Below, in pieces: positions 43,248 through 52,252 of a stretch of DNA of 54,331 bases (the stretch's first letter is position 1; every line of letters starts with the position of its first letter). The DNA is from UBA3263 sp964586765 (GTDB lineage Bacteria > Bacteroidota > Bacteroidia > Bacteroidales > Muribaculaceae), in contig CAZPHN010000015.1 of the NCBI GenBank assembly GCA_964586765.1, forward strand, positions 1 through 54,331, read 5' to 3'. Under the pieces are notes generated by a model that was not told the DNA's origin, did no database searches, and was given only the letters and a program-made list of their open reading frames with translations. The translations under genes and the position numbers were made by a program.

Positions 43248-45475
43248 AACTACCCCTTGCCCTCATTATCGCATCCCTGACCGCCACAGCGGTAAATGCC
43301 ATAGAACGTAACGACACACTGAAGGAAGTTACCGTCACCGCCATCAAACAGGCAGAAGTCCTGAGCCAAGAGCCGGTGGCAGCCACGACCCTCGGCGAGA
43401 AAGCCATTGACCGCTATAACATCACGACAATGAAAGATGCATCGGAAATCGTTCCGAACTTCTTCATGCCCGACTATGGCTCGCGAATTACTTCGAGCAT
43501 CTACGTGCGCGGACTTGGCGCGCGCATGGACCAGCCGGCGGTAGGTCTGAATGTCGACAATATCCCCGTGCTCAACAAGAATGACTATGACATAGACCTT
43601 TTCGACATTGAGCGCATCGAAATACTCCGCGGTCCGCAGAGCGTACTCTACGGCAGAAACACCATGGGCGGTCTAATCAACATATATACCCTGTCGCCCA
43701 TGCGCTATCAGGGTCTGCGCCTGCTCGAGGAGTGGGCTGACCACAATACTTGGCGTACCGCCATGGGTATATACCATAAATTTTCAGAGAAGTTCGCCAT
43801 GGGGCTTGACCTCAACGCCTATGCTACCTACGGCAGATTTACCAACCTCTGGACCCAAGAACATTTCCCGCAACAGCACCATAAGGCTGACCAAGCGGAA
43901 CAATATGCCGGAAAACTGAAATTAGCGTGGCTTCCGCGAACCAATGTAAGCGTTGACAATGTAATTTCATTCAATTATAACCGTCAGGGCGGCTATCCAT
44001 ATATAAAAATAGGCGAAGACCACGTAAACTATAACGATACGTGTCATTATGACCGCACCTCAGTGAGCGAGGGTCTGACGGTCCAGTGGCGCGCCCCCGG
44101 TTTTACGTTCAGCTCCATAACCGGACTGCGCTATATGGACGACTCCATGACCCTTGATCAGGACTTCACGCCCGCGAGCTACTTCACCCTGACTCAGGCA
44201 CAGAAGGAATGGACCCTGACCCAAGACTTCATTGCCCGAGGCAAAAAGGATATTTACAGCTGGATGGGAGGTATTTTCGGTTTTATGCGCCATACGCGTA
44301 TGTCCGCCCCCGTCAAAATGCTTCATGACGGTATTCAGCACCTTATTATCGACAATATGCCGGCGTTCCTCAATCCTGTATGGGACAGTGACCACTTCTA
44401 TCTCGACTCGGAGTTTACCCTGCCGGTATGGGGTCTTGCCGCTTACCATCAGAGCGAGGTGGAAATAGGCAGATGGGTTTTAGCCGCCGCCCTCCGACTT
44501 GACTATGAACACTCGGCAATGTTCTACGGGAGCGATGCCTCAACCGGGGTGACCGTGACAATGCCTCAAGTTCCCCGCCCGATACATATGCCCCTCGACG
44601 CGCACGAAAAAGGGCATCTGAAACAGCATTTCCTCGAGCTGTTGCCCAAAGTGACGGCAACTTACCGTCTGCCTATGGCAGAGGAATCAAATCTATACGT
44701 CTCCATTGCCAAGGGTTACAAGTCAGGCGGCTACAACACGCAAATGTTCAGCGACATTCTGCAGAACAAACTTATTCCCGACATGGGCGGGAAACCGAAA
44801 CCGGACTACGATATCAACACCGTAACGAGCTATAAGCCGGAAAAGTCATGGAACTACGAAATAGGCGGACACTTCTCCTGCGCCCAAGGCAGAGTGCTGA
44901 CCGACCTGACTGCCTTCTATATTGACTGCCGCGACCAGCAGCTGACGGTGTTCCCCGACGGCACTACGACGGGACGAATGATGACCAACGCGGGACGCAC
45001 ACGCTCCGTCGGCGCGGAAGTGAGCATCATAGCCATGCCTACATCGCGCTGGACCGTGCGCGCCACCTACGGTTTCACCGACGCCCGCTTCCTCCGCTAT
45101 ACTGACTATGAGGACGGAAAGGAAATCAGCTACAAAGGCAACGTGATTCCTTACGCGCCGCGCCATACCGTGTTCGGCTCGGTAGAATATCGCCAGCCGC
45201 TGCCCATGTGGTGGTTCAACGCGCTGTCCGTCATGGCGGAATGTCGCGCCGCAGGTCCCATCTACTGGGATGAAGCCAACGCACACCGCCAGAACTTCTA
45301 TGCCCTCCCCGGAGCTACCATACGCCTCGAAATGCAGAAGGTAAGCCTTGACCTATGGGCGCGTAACATACTAAACACCCGTTATGATACGTTCTATTTC
45401 AAGTCGATGGGCAATGAATTTACCCAGCGGGGCAAGTCGCGCTCGCTCGGCGTAACCCTCCGATATGTAATGTAA
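43244..45475 (+). CDS. TonB-dependent outer membrane receptor
   Basis: A 743-aa receptor with signal peptide (MKLPLALIIASLTATAVNA), a TonB-box-like stretch soon after (LKEVTVTAI), a plug domain (about 45-160, with SSIYVRGLGARMDQPAVGLNVD and IERIEILRGPQSVLYGRNTMGG) and a beta-barrel ending in an aromatic-rich strand (GKSRSLGVTLRYVM). It lacks the N-terminal carboxypeptidase-like domain of SusC proteins, so it is more like a siderophore, vitamin or metal receptor than a glycan importer. The ligand is unknown. The start codon overlaps the nadE stop (ATGA). A lipoprotein gene follows at 26 bp. Confidence 0.92.
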   Translation: MKLPLALIIASLTATAVNAIERNDTLKEVTVTAIKQAEVLSQEPVAATTLGEKAIDRYNITTMKDASEIVPNFFMPDYGSRITSSIYVRGLGARMDQPAVGLNVDNIPVLNKNDYDIDLFDIERIEILRGPQSVLYGRNTMGGLINIYTLSPMRYQGLRLLEEWADHNTWRTAMGIYHKFSEKFAMGLDLNAYATYGRFTNLWTQEHFPQQHHKADQAEQYAGKLKLAWLPRTNVSVDNVISFNYNRQGGYPYIKIGEDHVNYNDTCHYDRTSVSEGLTVQWRAPGFTFSSITGLRYMDDSMTLDQDFTPASYFTLTQAQKEWTLTQDFIARGKKDIYSWMGGIFGFMRHTRMSAPVKMLHDGIQHLIIDNMPAFLNPVWDSDHFYLDSEFTLPVWGLAAYHQSEVEIGRWVLAAALRLDYEHSAMFYGSDASTGVTVTMPQVPRPIHMPLDAHEKGHLKQHFLELLPKVTATYRLPMAEESNLYVSIAKGYKSGGYNTQMFSDILQNKLIPDMGGKPKPDYDINTVTSYKPEKSWNYEIGGHFSCAQGRVLTDLTAFYIDCRDQQLTVFPDGTTTGRMMTNAGRTRSVGAEVSIIAMPTSRWTVRATYGFTDARFLRYTDYEDGKEISYKGNVIPYAPRHTVFGSVEYRQPLPMWWFNALSVMAECRAAGPIYWDEANAHRQNFYALPGATIRLEMQKVSLDLWARNILNTRYDTFYFKSMGNEFTQRGKSRSLGVTLRYVM

Positions 45476-45500
45476 CCTAAAACACCCAATTTTTTTCATA

Positions 45501-46388
45501 ATGAAAAGACTTATCTCACTCCTTATTCCCTTTGCCGCATTAGCTCTCGGTTCATGCTCGAAAATAGACTATACAGTGGACTATGAAAGCTATAATGAAA
45601 ACATATTCTTTGCCGCCAATACCATGACCGGCGAGACACACGTTTCCGACAACGGCGAAATTGACATTACCGGCGACCTGACAACCCAGACCTATGCCGT
45701 CAACATTAAAAACGTGCAGCTAACCGAGGCTTCTCCCCTAAAATCATGTAAGGTTTCCAACCTTCTTCAGCTTTACCAACCCAAAGGCGAGTCTGAGGAA
45801 GACAAGTACCTCCCGCTATATTTCTATTTCAAGCAGGAAAACGCCTATACCTCCGGTGACCTTGACGTAACCGGCATGAAATACTGCTATCTGACCGGAA
45901 CCTACTGGCTGTCATTCACCTCAGGCGATTACTCCGTATGGTCAACTCCGCGCGTGCGTACGCTCTATGCCTTGAGGACACAGGTGGTCAGCCCGCTCTC
46001 CACTACCGGCATCATGGTTGAAGACTATCTGGAACCGGGATATAAATTTAGCGTCGATATTGACAAACGCACGGTTTCAATCAAGGCTCAGGGAGTTAAG
46101 TTCCCTCAGGACGGTCATGAAGTAAAATATACGCTCAATTTCCAGTCGATGGAATGGAAAGACATACCCATCGAGTTCTCCTCGTCTGGTTATAGCTTCT
46201 ACGTTCCGGAGCTTATTCCCGTAATCAACGGAAAGGCTGCGCCCGAACATGCCATTTCAGAGCTCTACGGAGAAATTGCCTTTGACTATGACGGCAAAAA
46301 GCTCCTGAAGTATAAAATGAAGAACCAGAACGGCGACAATATGCTGATTGAATCAACGCTGGCTCTCGCCAAGTCATATAAACAATAA
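45501..46388 (+). CDS. Lipoprotein of unknown function downstream of the receptor
   Basis: A 295-aa lipoprotein (MKRLISLLIPFAALALGSC; lipobox cysteine at residue 19). It is beta-rich with a lipocalin- or calycin-like look (ITGDLTTQTYAVNIKNVQL, YKFSVDIDKRTVSIKAQGVKF), though I cannot assign a family. Its place behind the TonB-dependent receptor suggests a surface partner for that receptor. The aminotransferase starts 12 bp later. Confidence 0.7.
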   Translation: MKRLISLLIPFAALALGSCSKIDYTVDYESYNENIFFAANTMTGETHVSDNGEIDITGDLTTQTYAVNIKNVQLTEASPLKSCKVSNLLQLYQPKGESEEDKYLPLYFYFKQENAYTSGDLDVTGMKYCYLTGTYWLSFTSGDYSVWSTPRVRTLYALRTQVVSPLSTTGIMVEDYLEPGYKFSVDIDKRTVSIKAQGVKFPQDGHEVKYTLNFQSMEWKDIPIEFSSSGYSFYVPELIPVINGKAAPEHAISELYGEIAFDYDGKKLLKYKMKNQNGDNMLIESTLALAKSYKQ

Positions 46389-46400
46389 AAAAAGCACCGA

Positions 46401-47606
46401 ATGCCTTCGATTTCGCAGCGCGGCATGGATATGCCGCAATCGCCTATCAGAAAACTCGTGCCGCTTAGCAATGAAGCAAAGCGGCGCGGACTGAAGGTCT
46501 ACCACCTCAACATAGGTCAGCCGGACCTCCCTACCCCGCAGGAAGGACTCGACGCGCTGAAACACATTGACCGCACTACCCTCGAGTATTCCCCGTCAGA
46601 GGGACTGCTCTCCCTCCGCCAGAAACTGAAAGGTTACTATGACCGGTTCAATATCAAGGTGGATGTCGATGACATTATCGTCACCACCGGCGGCTCTGAG
46701 GCGGTGCTTTTTGCCTTCATGGCTTGCCTTGACCCCGGCGACGAAATCATTGTGCCCGAACCGGCATATGCCAACTATATGGCGTTTGCCATTTCATGTG
46801 GCGCGAAAATCATTACCGTGCCCTCATCAATCGACACAGGCTTCGCCCTGCCGTCGGTCGAAGAATTCGAAAAGCTGATTACTCCCCGCACCAAGGGCAT
46901 CCTCATCTGTAACCCCAATAACCCGACGGGTTATCTCTACACGATGAAGGAAATGATTCAGCTTCGCGATATTGTAAAGAAATATGACCTGTATCTCTTT
47001 TCCGATGAAGTATATCGCGAGTTCTGCTATACGGGCGCGCCTTATATCTCGGCATTCCATCTGCCCGGCATAGAAGAGCAGGTTGTGCTGATTGACTCCG
47101 TCAGCAAGCGATACAGCGAATGTGGTATCCGCATAGGCGCAATCATCACCAAACACAAGCAGCTGAAACAGAGCATCATGAAATTCTGCATGGCTCGCCT
47201 GAGTCCGCCCCTGCTCGGTCAGATTGTGGCGGAAGCGTCAATCGACGCCTCGCCGGACTATATGCTGATGAACTATAACGAATACGTTGACCGCCGCAAA
47301 TTCCTGATTGACGGCCTCAACCGTATTCCCGGCTGCTACTCCCCCATACCCATGGGCGCATTCTACACGGTTGTAAGCCTTCCTGTAGACGATGCCGACC
47401 GTTTCTGCGAATGGTGTCTCAAAGAGTTCGAATATGAAGGTCAGACCATCTTTATGGCTCCCGCAAGCGGCTTCTATACCACTCCCGACGCCGGTAAAAA
47501 CGAAGTCAGAATGGCATATGTCCTAAATAAAGACGACCTCGGAGCCGCACTGAAGGTGCTTGCCGAAGCACTCAAGGCGTACCCCGGGCGAGTAAATCCG
47601 GAATAA
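46401..47606 (+). CDS. PLP-dependent class I aminotransferase
   Basis: A 401-aa fold-type I aminotransferase of the aspartate family. YHLNIGQPDLPTP lies near 35-47, CNPNNPTGYLY at 170-180, SDEVYREFCY at 201-210, and the PLP lysine is K236 in DSVSKRYSECGIRIG. The usual small-residue motif SFSK is here VSKRYS, as in a subgroup close to aspartate/tyrosine aminotransferases. The substrate cannot be told from sequence. Confidence 0.9.
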   Translation: MPSISQRGMDMPQSPIRKLVPLSNEAKRRGLKVYHLNIGQPDLPTPQEGLDALKHIDRTTLEYSPSEGLLSLRQKLKGYYDRFNIKVDVDDIIVTTGGSEAVLFAFMACLDPGDEIIVPEPAYANYMAFAISCGAKIITVPSSIDTGFALPSVEEFEKLITPRTKGILICNPNNPTGYLYTMKEMIQLRDIVKKYDLYLFSDEVYREFCYTGAPYISAFHLPGIEEQVVLIDSVSKRYSECGIRIGAIITKHKQLKQSIMKFCMARLSPPLLGQIVAEASIDASPDYMLMNYNEYVDRRKFLIDGLNRIPGCYSPIPMGAFYTVVSLPVDDADRFCEWCLKEFEYEGQTIFMAPASGFYTTPDAGKNEVRMAYVLNKDDLGAALKVLAEALKAYPGRVNPE

Positions 47607-47636
47607 GACAACATTACCATACCCCCCAAATATATC

Positions 47637-48377
47637 ATGGACCTTTCAGTATCTGCTTATGGTGACGTCCGCCCCCGCCGGTTTGACATAGCAATCCTTC
47701 CGTGGGGAGCTACGGAGCCCCATAATCTCCATCTGCCTTACCTTACCGACGCAATTCTTGCCCACGCCATCGCCGTCGACTCTGCCCGGCTTGCCGAAGA
47801 GCGTTACGGCGTCAACGCCATGGTGCTTCCCGCCATGCCGCTCGGCGCACAGAACCCCGGACAGCGCGAGCTTCAGTTCTGTATTCATTACAGCCATCAG
47901 ACTCAGTTTGCAGTGCTGCGTGACATTGTCCTGTCGCTCTACCATCAGGGAATGCGCAAACTGCTTATAATTAACGGACATGGCGGAAATTCATTCAAGC
48001 CCTTCATCCGCGACCTTGCCGTCGAGCTCCCCGACTTCCTGATTGCCTCAAGCGAGTGGTTTACCGTGCTCCCCGCCAAGGAATATTTTGACCAACCGGG
48101 CGACCATGCCGACGAACTCGAGACTTCGGTCATGATGCACTACCGCCCCGAACTTGTCGACCTTTCAAAAGCCGGACCGGGCAAATCGCGCCCGTGGGAA
48201 TGCGAGTCGCTGCAGAAAAAAGTTGCTTGGGTACCCCGGAACTGGCAAAAAACCACCGATGACACGGGCATAGGCGACCCCTCGCTCTCTACCCCCGAAA
48301 AAGGCGCGCGATATGCTGCAGACTGTGCCGAATTATACGCGAAACTCCTTTTTGATCTAAAAAATTACAATTTGTAA
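47637..48377 (+). CDS. Creatininase family amidohydrolase
   Basis: A 246-aa metal-dependent amidohydrolase. The metal site is seen in LPWGATEPHNLHLPYLTDA (E27, H29, D38), INGHGGNSF, and GDHADELETSVMM. Family members cleave cyclic amides such as creatinine or N-formyl substrates in nucleotide and cofactor pathways. The true substrate is unknown; the Bacteroidetes members are usually annotated only as creatininase family. It is the last gene before a terminator. Confidence 0.88.
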   Translation: MDLSVSAYGDVRPRRFDIAILPWGATEPHNLHLPYLTDAILAHAIAVDSARLAEERYGVNAMVLPAMPLGAQNPGQRELQFCIHYSHQTQFAVLRDIVLSLYHQGMRKLLIINGHGGNSFKPFIRDLAVELPDFLIASSEWFTVLPAKEYFDQPGDHADELETSVMMHYRPELVDLSKAGPGKSRPWECESLQKKVAWVPRNWQKTTDDTGIGDPSLSTPEKGARYAADCAELYAKLLFDLKNYNL

Positions 48378-48404
48378 CCTGTAACTCACTTAGCGTAAAA
48401 ATTT

Positions 48405-48439
48405 AACACAAAATTTCGTATGGAATTTTGTGTTTTTTT
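48405..48439 (+). terminator. Intrinsic terminator after the creatininase gene
   Basis: Perfect 11-bp arms AACACAAAATT (48405-48415) and AATTTTGTGTT (48424-48434), followed by T's to 48439. The right arm contains the -33 TTTG of the next promoter. Confidence 0.88.
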
Positions 48440-48459
48440 AATTTTTATTTGTAATTTTG
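48427..48459 (+). promoter_or_regulatory. Fimbrial operon promoter
   Basis: TTTG at 48427-48430, 21 bp, then TAATTTTG at 48452-48459: consensus in both boxes. The start would lie near 48463, giving a leader of about 64 nt. It overlaps the upstream terminator, so the two units are packed back to back. Confidence 0.75.
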
Positions 48460-48509
48460 TGCCTTAAAACCTACACAGATATACAATACTATACCTTTCA
48501 TCTTTACTG

Positions 48510-48530
48510 AGGAGTGTAATGTTTTCATGA
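48510..48530 (+). promoter_or_regulatory. SD-led three-codon upstream frame overlapping the fimbrial operon start
   Basis: AGGAG at 48510-48514 precedes ATG TTT TCA TGA (48519-48530) by 4 nt. The TGA overlaps the ATG of the next gene at 48527 (ATGA). Both the SD and the overlap are unusual here. It may couple translation of the operon to initiation at this mini-frame. Confidence 0.45.
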
Positions 48531-49810
48531 GGAAAGTCATTGCGTACACACTTATGCTATTAATTGGATTGGTAGCTTACGGGCAAAATCAATCCGATTC
48601 CGTACGCGTGTATTTCCGGGTAAATAAATCCCTTTTTGACAATAAGCTCGGCGAAAATGTCACATCAATGGATTTGTTTATCGAAAACATCTCAAAGGCT
48701 GCCGGGACTGACAGACTTGACCACATAGTAATCTATGGCTATGCGTCGCCCGACGGTCCGGAGGAATTTAACGAGCGATTGGCTAAAAAGCGTTGTGAAG
48801 CGATTGCCGACTATATTTCCGACCGTACCGGAATCAGCCGCGACCTGATCACTACCGAGGCGGGAGGCGAAGCATGGGAAGAATTGCGCAAGATGGTGGC
48901 TGACAGCGACCAAATTCCCGACCGCGAGTTAGTTTTAGAACTACTTGACAACAAGGAACTTATAGAACAATCGGGGGGGATGAAACGCAAAAATCAGCTA
49001 AAAGCGTTAGACAACGGCAAGCCATATCGATGGATGCTGACCAATATATTCCCGGACTTGCGCTATGCGCTTGCGGTTTCATTCTATAAGCCTGAGCTAA
49101 AGGAAGAAGCCAAGGAGGATAAAGATTCTATCCCTACCATAGCCGAGATTATTGAACTCAGCGAACGGCAGGAATCAATGCCTACCGACTCAGTGATATC
49201 GGCAGATGAAAGCTGGGCAATTGAAGATATTTCAGAATATAGCTCCGAACTTCAGACAATCAAGGAGGAACAACCGCGCCATCTGCTCGCGCTCAAGACT
49301 AATCTGCTGTATTATTTAGCGTTGATGCCCAATCTGGAACTTGAATGGCTTATCCGCGACAACTGGTCAGTAGCCGTTGAGGGCAATGTGGCATGGTGGG
49401 GCAGCTATGCCAAGGAGCGCAGCTATCGTGTGGCACTTTTTGATGCCGAAGCCCGCTACTGGATTAAACCGCGCGCACCGTGGCATGGATTTTACGTAGG
49501 CGTCTTTGCCGGCGGCGGCTGGTATGACCTTGAGAAAGGCAAAGGATATTACGGAGATGGCGGTATGACCGGACTCTCCTTAGGCTACATGTGGCCCATA
49601 AAGCGCACGCTCTCACTTGAGGCAGGCATAGGTGCAGGTTATGCCTATACCCGATATAAGGAATACATCCCCTTCGAAGGACACCATATTTATCAGCGAA
49701 CCAAGGAAATTAACTATTTCGGTCCGCTGAAGCTGAAATTATCGCTTGTATGGCGGTTTCTTGACAGGAATAAAACCCCAAAGAGTAAATCGGTACTGAA
49801 TGAGAATTAA
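48527..49810 (+). CDS. OmpA-like protein with DUF3575 domain (fimbrial operon)
   Basis: A 427-aa exported protein (signal MRKVIAYTLMLLIGLVAYG). It has an OmpA-C-like part (about 25-180, IYGYASPDGPEEFNERLAKKR) and a C-terminal beta-barrel DUF3575 domain from about 255 (ALKTNLLYYLALMPNLELEW, GFYVGVFAGGGWYDLEKG, GLSLGYMWPIKRTLSLEAGIGAGY). Proteins of this kind precede fimbrial genes in many Bacteroidales and may anchor the fimbria or link it to peptidoglycan. It overlaps the next gene by 11 bp. Confidence 0.85.
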   Translation: MRKVIAYTLMLLIGLVAYGQNQSDSVRVYFRVNKSLFDNKLGENVTSMDLFIENISKAAGTDRLDHIVIYGYASPDGPEEFNERLAKKRCEAIADYISDRTGISRDLITTEAGGEAWEELRKMVADSDQIPDRELVLELLDNKELIEQSGGMKRKNQLKALDNGKPYRWMLTNIFPDLRYALAVSFYKPELKEEAKEDKDSIPTIAEIIELSERQESMPTDSVISADESWAIEDISEYSSELQTIKEEQPRHLLALKTNLLYYLALMPNLELEWLIRDNWSVAVEGNVAWWGSYAKERSYRVALFDAEARYWIKPRAPWHGFYVGVFAGGGWYDLEKGKGYYGDGGMTGLSLGYMWPIKRTLSLEAGIGAGYAYTRYKEYIPFEGHHIYQRTKEINYFGPLKLKLSLVWRFLDRNKTPKSKSVLNEN

Positions 49811-50837
49811 CAGGCATTACATAATAGCTGCGCTGCTTTTCATCCTGCCGATACTCTCATCGTGTCGCCAAGAGCTTTGTTATGACCATTACCCGACCAT
49901 GGACATAGCCTTCACATGGGAACAGGAATGGGAACGCGACTACGGTAACTATCACCTTGAGGACTGGGATGCGGAATATCATGGAAAGACTTACGATGAG
50001 CTCCGACCCGCCATGCCCGAATGGGTAAACATGATTAATTATTATGACGACGGACGCAGGTCTAACAGCTTCATGAGTCCTGACGGCAAGCATTTCATTG
50101 TCGAGGCAGATAAGGGCGGCTCCATACTGCTGTATAACGGCGACACGGAATATATCGTATTGTCTGACGTGGCATCGCTGAATGACGCCCGCGCTTCGGC
50201 TACATCACGCTCACGCGCCTCGCTTGAAATCATGCATCAGAGATATTCCGATGCCCGCACCACCAATCCGCCCGATATCCTGTATTCGGCATTCATAGAA
50301 CACGTTCCCGGACTGAAGAACCACGACCGCCATAATCTGCAGGTCACCATGCAGCCGTTGGTTTACACATATGTGATTAACTATGAGTTTGAATATGGCA
50401 TAAACAACGTGGTGCTTGCCCGCGGTGCCATCGGCGGTATGGCAGAGTCAGTCTATCTGCGAACCGGCGTGACCTCGGAGGAATCATCAATCATCCTCTT
50501 TGACTGTGAGGTCATGTCGACCGCCTGCAAGTCACACGTCCGCTCATTCGGTATTCCCAATTTCCCGGATATCTATTATGGCAGAACGGACGAGAAAGCG
50601 TCGGAGGAGCGACCCTACACCCTCAATCTTGAGGTAATGCTTCGAAACGGAAAAACTCTCGAGTTCAACTTCGATATAACCGACCAAATGAAAACCCAAC
50701 CCCGCGGCGGTGTCATAACAGTCGGAGGAATAAGAATCGAGGACGAACCCGACACACCAACCGGAGGCTTCACCGTTGATGTCACGGAATGGGACGAATC
50801 CGGAGAAATAATTGACCTACCTGTAAATCCACAATAA
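49800..50837 (+). CDS. DUF5119 lipoprotein, FimB/Mfa2-like fimbrial subunit
   Basis: A 345-aa lipoprotein (signal MRINRHYIIAALLFILPILSSC, cysteine at 22). DUF5119 features are visible: CRQELCYDHYPTMDIAFTWEQEW at the start, then a second half with VYTYVINYEFEYGINNVVLARGAIGGMAESVYL. In the fimbrial systems of the class the corresponding protein is the anchor or minor subunit that limits fibre length. It is placed between the OmpA/DUF3575 gene and fimbrillin, with 61 bp to the latter. Confidence 0.85.
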   Translation: MRINRHYIIAALLFILPILSSCRQELCYDHYPTMDIAFTWEQEWERDYGNYHLEDWDAEYHGKTYDELRPAMPEWVNMINYYDDGRRSNSFMSPDGKHFIVEADKGGSILLYNGDTEYIVLSDVASLNDARASATSRSRASLEIMHQRYSDARTTNPPDILYSAFIEHVPGLKNHDRHNLQVTMQPLVYTYVINYEFEYGINNVVLARGAIGGMAESVYLRTGVTSEESSIILFDCEVMSTACKSHVRSFGIPNFPDIYYGRTDEKASEERPYTLNLEVMLRNGKTLEFNFDITDQMKTQPRGGVITVGGIRIEDEPDTPTGGFTVDVTEWDESGEIIDLPVNPQ

Positions 50838-50898
50838 ATTTCAAGTAAAAAAATCAATAATATAAATCTATTTATTAATCATTTAAATTTTTAATCAC

Positions 50899-52065
50899 AT
50901 GAAAAGTAAGTATTTTCTTTTCGCATTAAGTGCTTTTGCGCTCACTGCATGTTCATCTGAAGATGTGGTAAACGACGTTACTACGGAGCAGAACGCAATT
51001 ACGTTTGACAACGTGGTAAACAAGCTCTCTCGTGCCGAAGGTGACCTGACAAAGAAAAACCTTAACCACTTCAACGTGTTCGGTTACTACACCACTCCCA
51101 ACAATCCGCTGGTGGCGGTTCCCGTATTCGAGGATGTAGACGTTACTCTAAAAACGATCTCAAATAAATGGGAGTATGATGTCCCCCGCTACTGGGTAGA
51201 AAATGGTCACTACTATTTCTTTGCTTATAGCTGTGGCAGCGTTTCGAAAATTGACACAGAGACATATAAGGACATATCATTCTCAATGGATATGAAAGAC
51301 GGTATAGAGCCCTCTGCCCGTGTACTGATTATCCAGAATTATCTTTGCGACTACTCACACCAGCACGACCTGATTTACGCATCAAACGTTGGCGGTACAG
51401 AAGATAACCCATGGAACGGTATCGTTGCATCAGCAAAGGGTAACCCCGACGTAGCCTTTGAGTTCAAGCACCTCCTTTCTAAAGTAAATGCACAGTTTAC
51501 AAGCAAGTTCCCCGCCGGCTACGAAGTAAGCATCAGCAACGTCTCTCTTCAAAACATCAGAAACCAAGGCTCTTATAACCCCACTGGCGATGGTGCTTGG
51601 CAGAATGTAATCCGTAAGTATTCAGAAGCAGCTAACTGGGTCTATCTTCTCAACACAGAAGATAAAGACGTAGAGCCGATTGTAGCAACGGTTGATAAAG
51701 AAGGCAAGGAGACCTCTCCCACAACTCCATATGCATTCGTTATTCCCTACCTGTACTCTACATCAGCTAGCGATGCTGATGATCCCAACGTATATCTTTC
51801 GTTCCACATCCAAGTAACCAACAAGAAAGAAATCATCTTCGAGCAGGATATGCTTGGTCAGTTCCATCCCAACTGGGCTGCAGGATATCAATACACCTAT
51901 AATGTGGAAGTCAGCGGTGGCACAACCCACCTCCAGCCTATTACATTCACAACAACTGTTACCGACCAAGACGGCAACGTGAAAGATGCTGTAATGAGCT
52001 GGGCTAATGGAAATGATGACCCCACCGTTACTATTCCGGAAGAGAAAAATGAGACTAAGAATTAA
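50899..52065 (+). CDS. Fimbrillin family major subunit (Mfa1/FimA-like)
   Basis: A 388-aa lipoprotein precursor (MKSKYFLFALSAFALTAC, cysteine at 18). After a short prosegment comes NKLSRAEGDL with R45, a plausible site for the arginine-specific cleavage that activates fimbrillins in Porphyromonas. The mature part is beta-sandwich-like, with FEFKHLLSKVNAQF, VSISNVSLQNIRNQGSY and NWAAGYQYTYNVEV. It is the likely pilus shaft subunit. A strong terminator follows 26 nt after the stop. Confidence 0.85.
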   Translation: MKSKYFLFALSAFALTACSSEDVVNDVTTEQNAITFDNVVNKLSRAEGDLTKKNLNHFNVFGYYTTPNNPLVAVPVFEDVDVTLKTISNKWEYDVPRYWVENGHYYFFAYSCGSVSKIDTETYKDISFSMDMKDGIEPSARVLIIQNYLCDYSHQHDLIYASNVGGTEDNPWNGIVASAKGNPDVAFEFKHLLSKVNAQFTSKFPAGYEVSISNVSLQNIRNQGSYNPTGDGAWQNVIRKYSEAANWVYLLNTEDKDVEPIVATVDKEGKETSPTTPYAFVIPYLYSTSASDADDPNVYLSFHIQVTNKKEIIFEQDMLGQFHPNWAAGYQYTYNVEVSGGTTHLQPITFTTTVTDQDGNVKDAVMSWANGNDDPTVTIPEEKNETKN

Positions 52066-52091
52066 TCTCAGTAAAATTTGACAATTAAAGG

Positions 52092-52125
52092 CTGCGCCGC
52101 TCATATCGAGTGGCGCAGTTTTTTT
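52092..52125 (+). terminator. Intrinsic terminator after fimbrillin
   Basis: 11-nt arms CTGCGCCGCTC (52092-52102) and GAGTGGCGCAG (52108-52118), one G-T pair, loop ATATC, then seven T's. Confidence 0.92.
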
Positions 52126-52131
52126 AGGAGT

Positions 52132-52237
52132 GGCGCGCGTCTCGCGTACCGGTATTCATATTCATCGGGAAAGGCGCACTCCATTGCGCCGTATTCACTT
52201 TGCCGTCGAGGGGACGGCGGTTGGAAACCGCCTTTCC
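52132..52237. repeat. REP-like cluster of four hairpins between fimbrillin and rpoC
   Basis: Hairpins at 52132-52150 (imperfect), 52173-52190 (GGCGCA/TGCGCC), 52202-52218 (GCCGTC/GACGGC) and 52216-52232 (GGCGGTT/AACCGCC), with outer arms GGAAAGGCG (52168-52176) and CGCCTTTCC (52229-52237). The first is a diverged copy of the left hairpin at 31001. Non-coding. Confidence 0.75.
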
Positions 52238-52252
52238 TTTGGGAAGCACAAA

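Noticed and set aside
43244..46388. SusC/SusD-type glycan uptake pair
   Set aside because: The receptor lacks the N-terminal carboxypeptidase-like domain of SusC and the following lipoprotein has no SusD (TPR-like helical) features.
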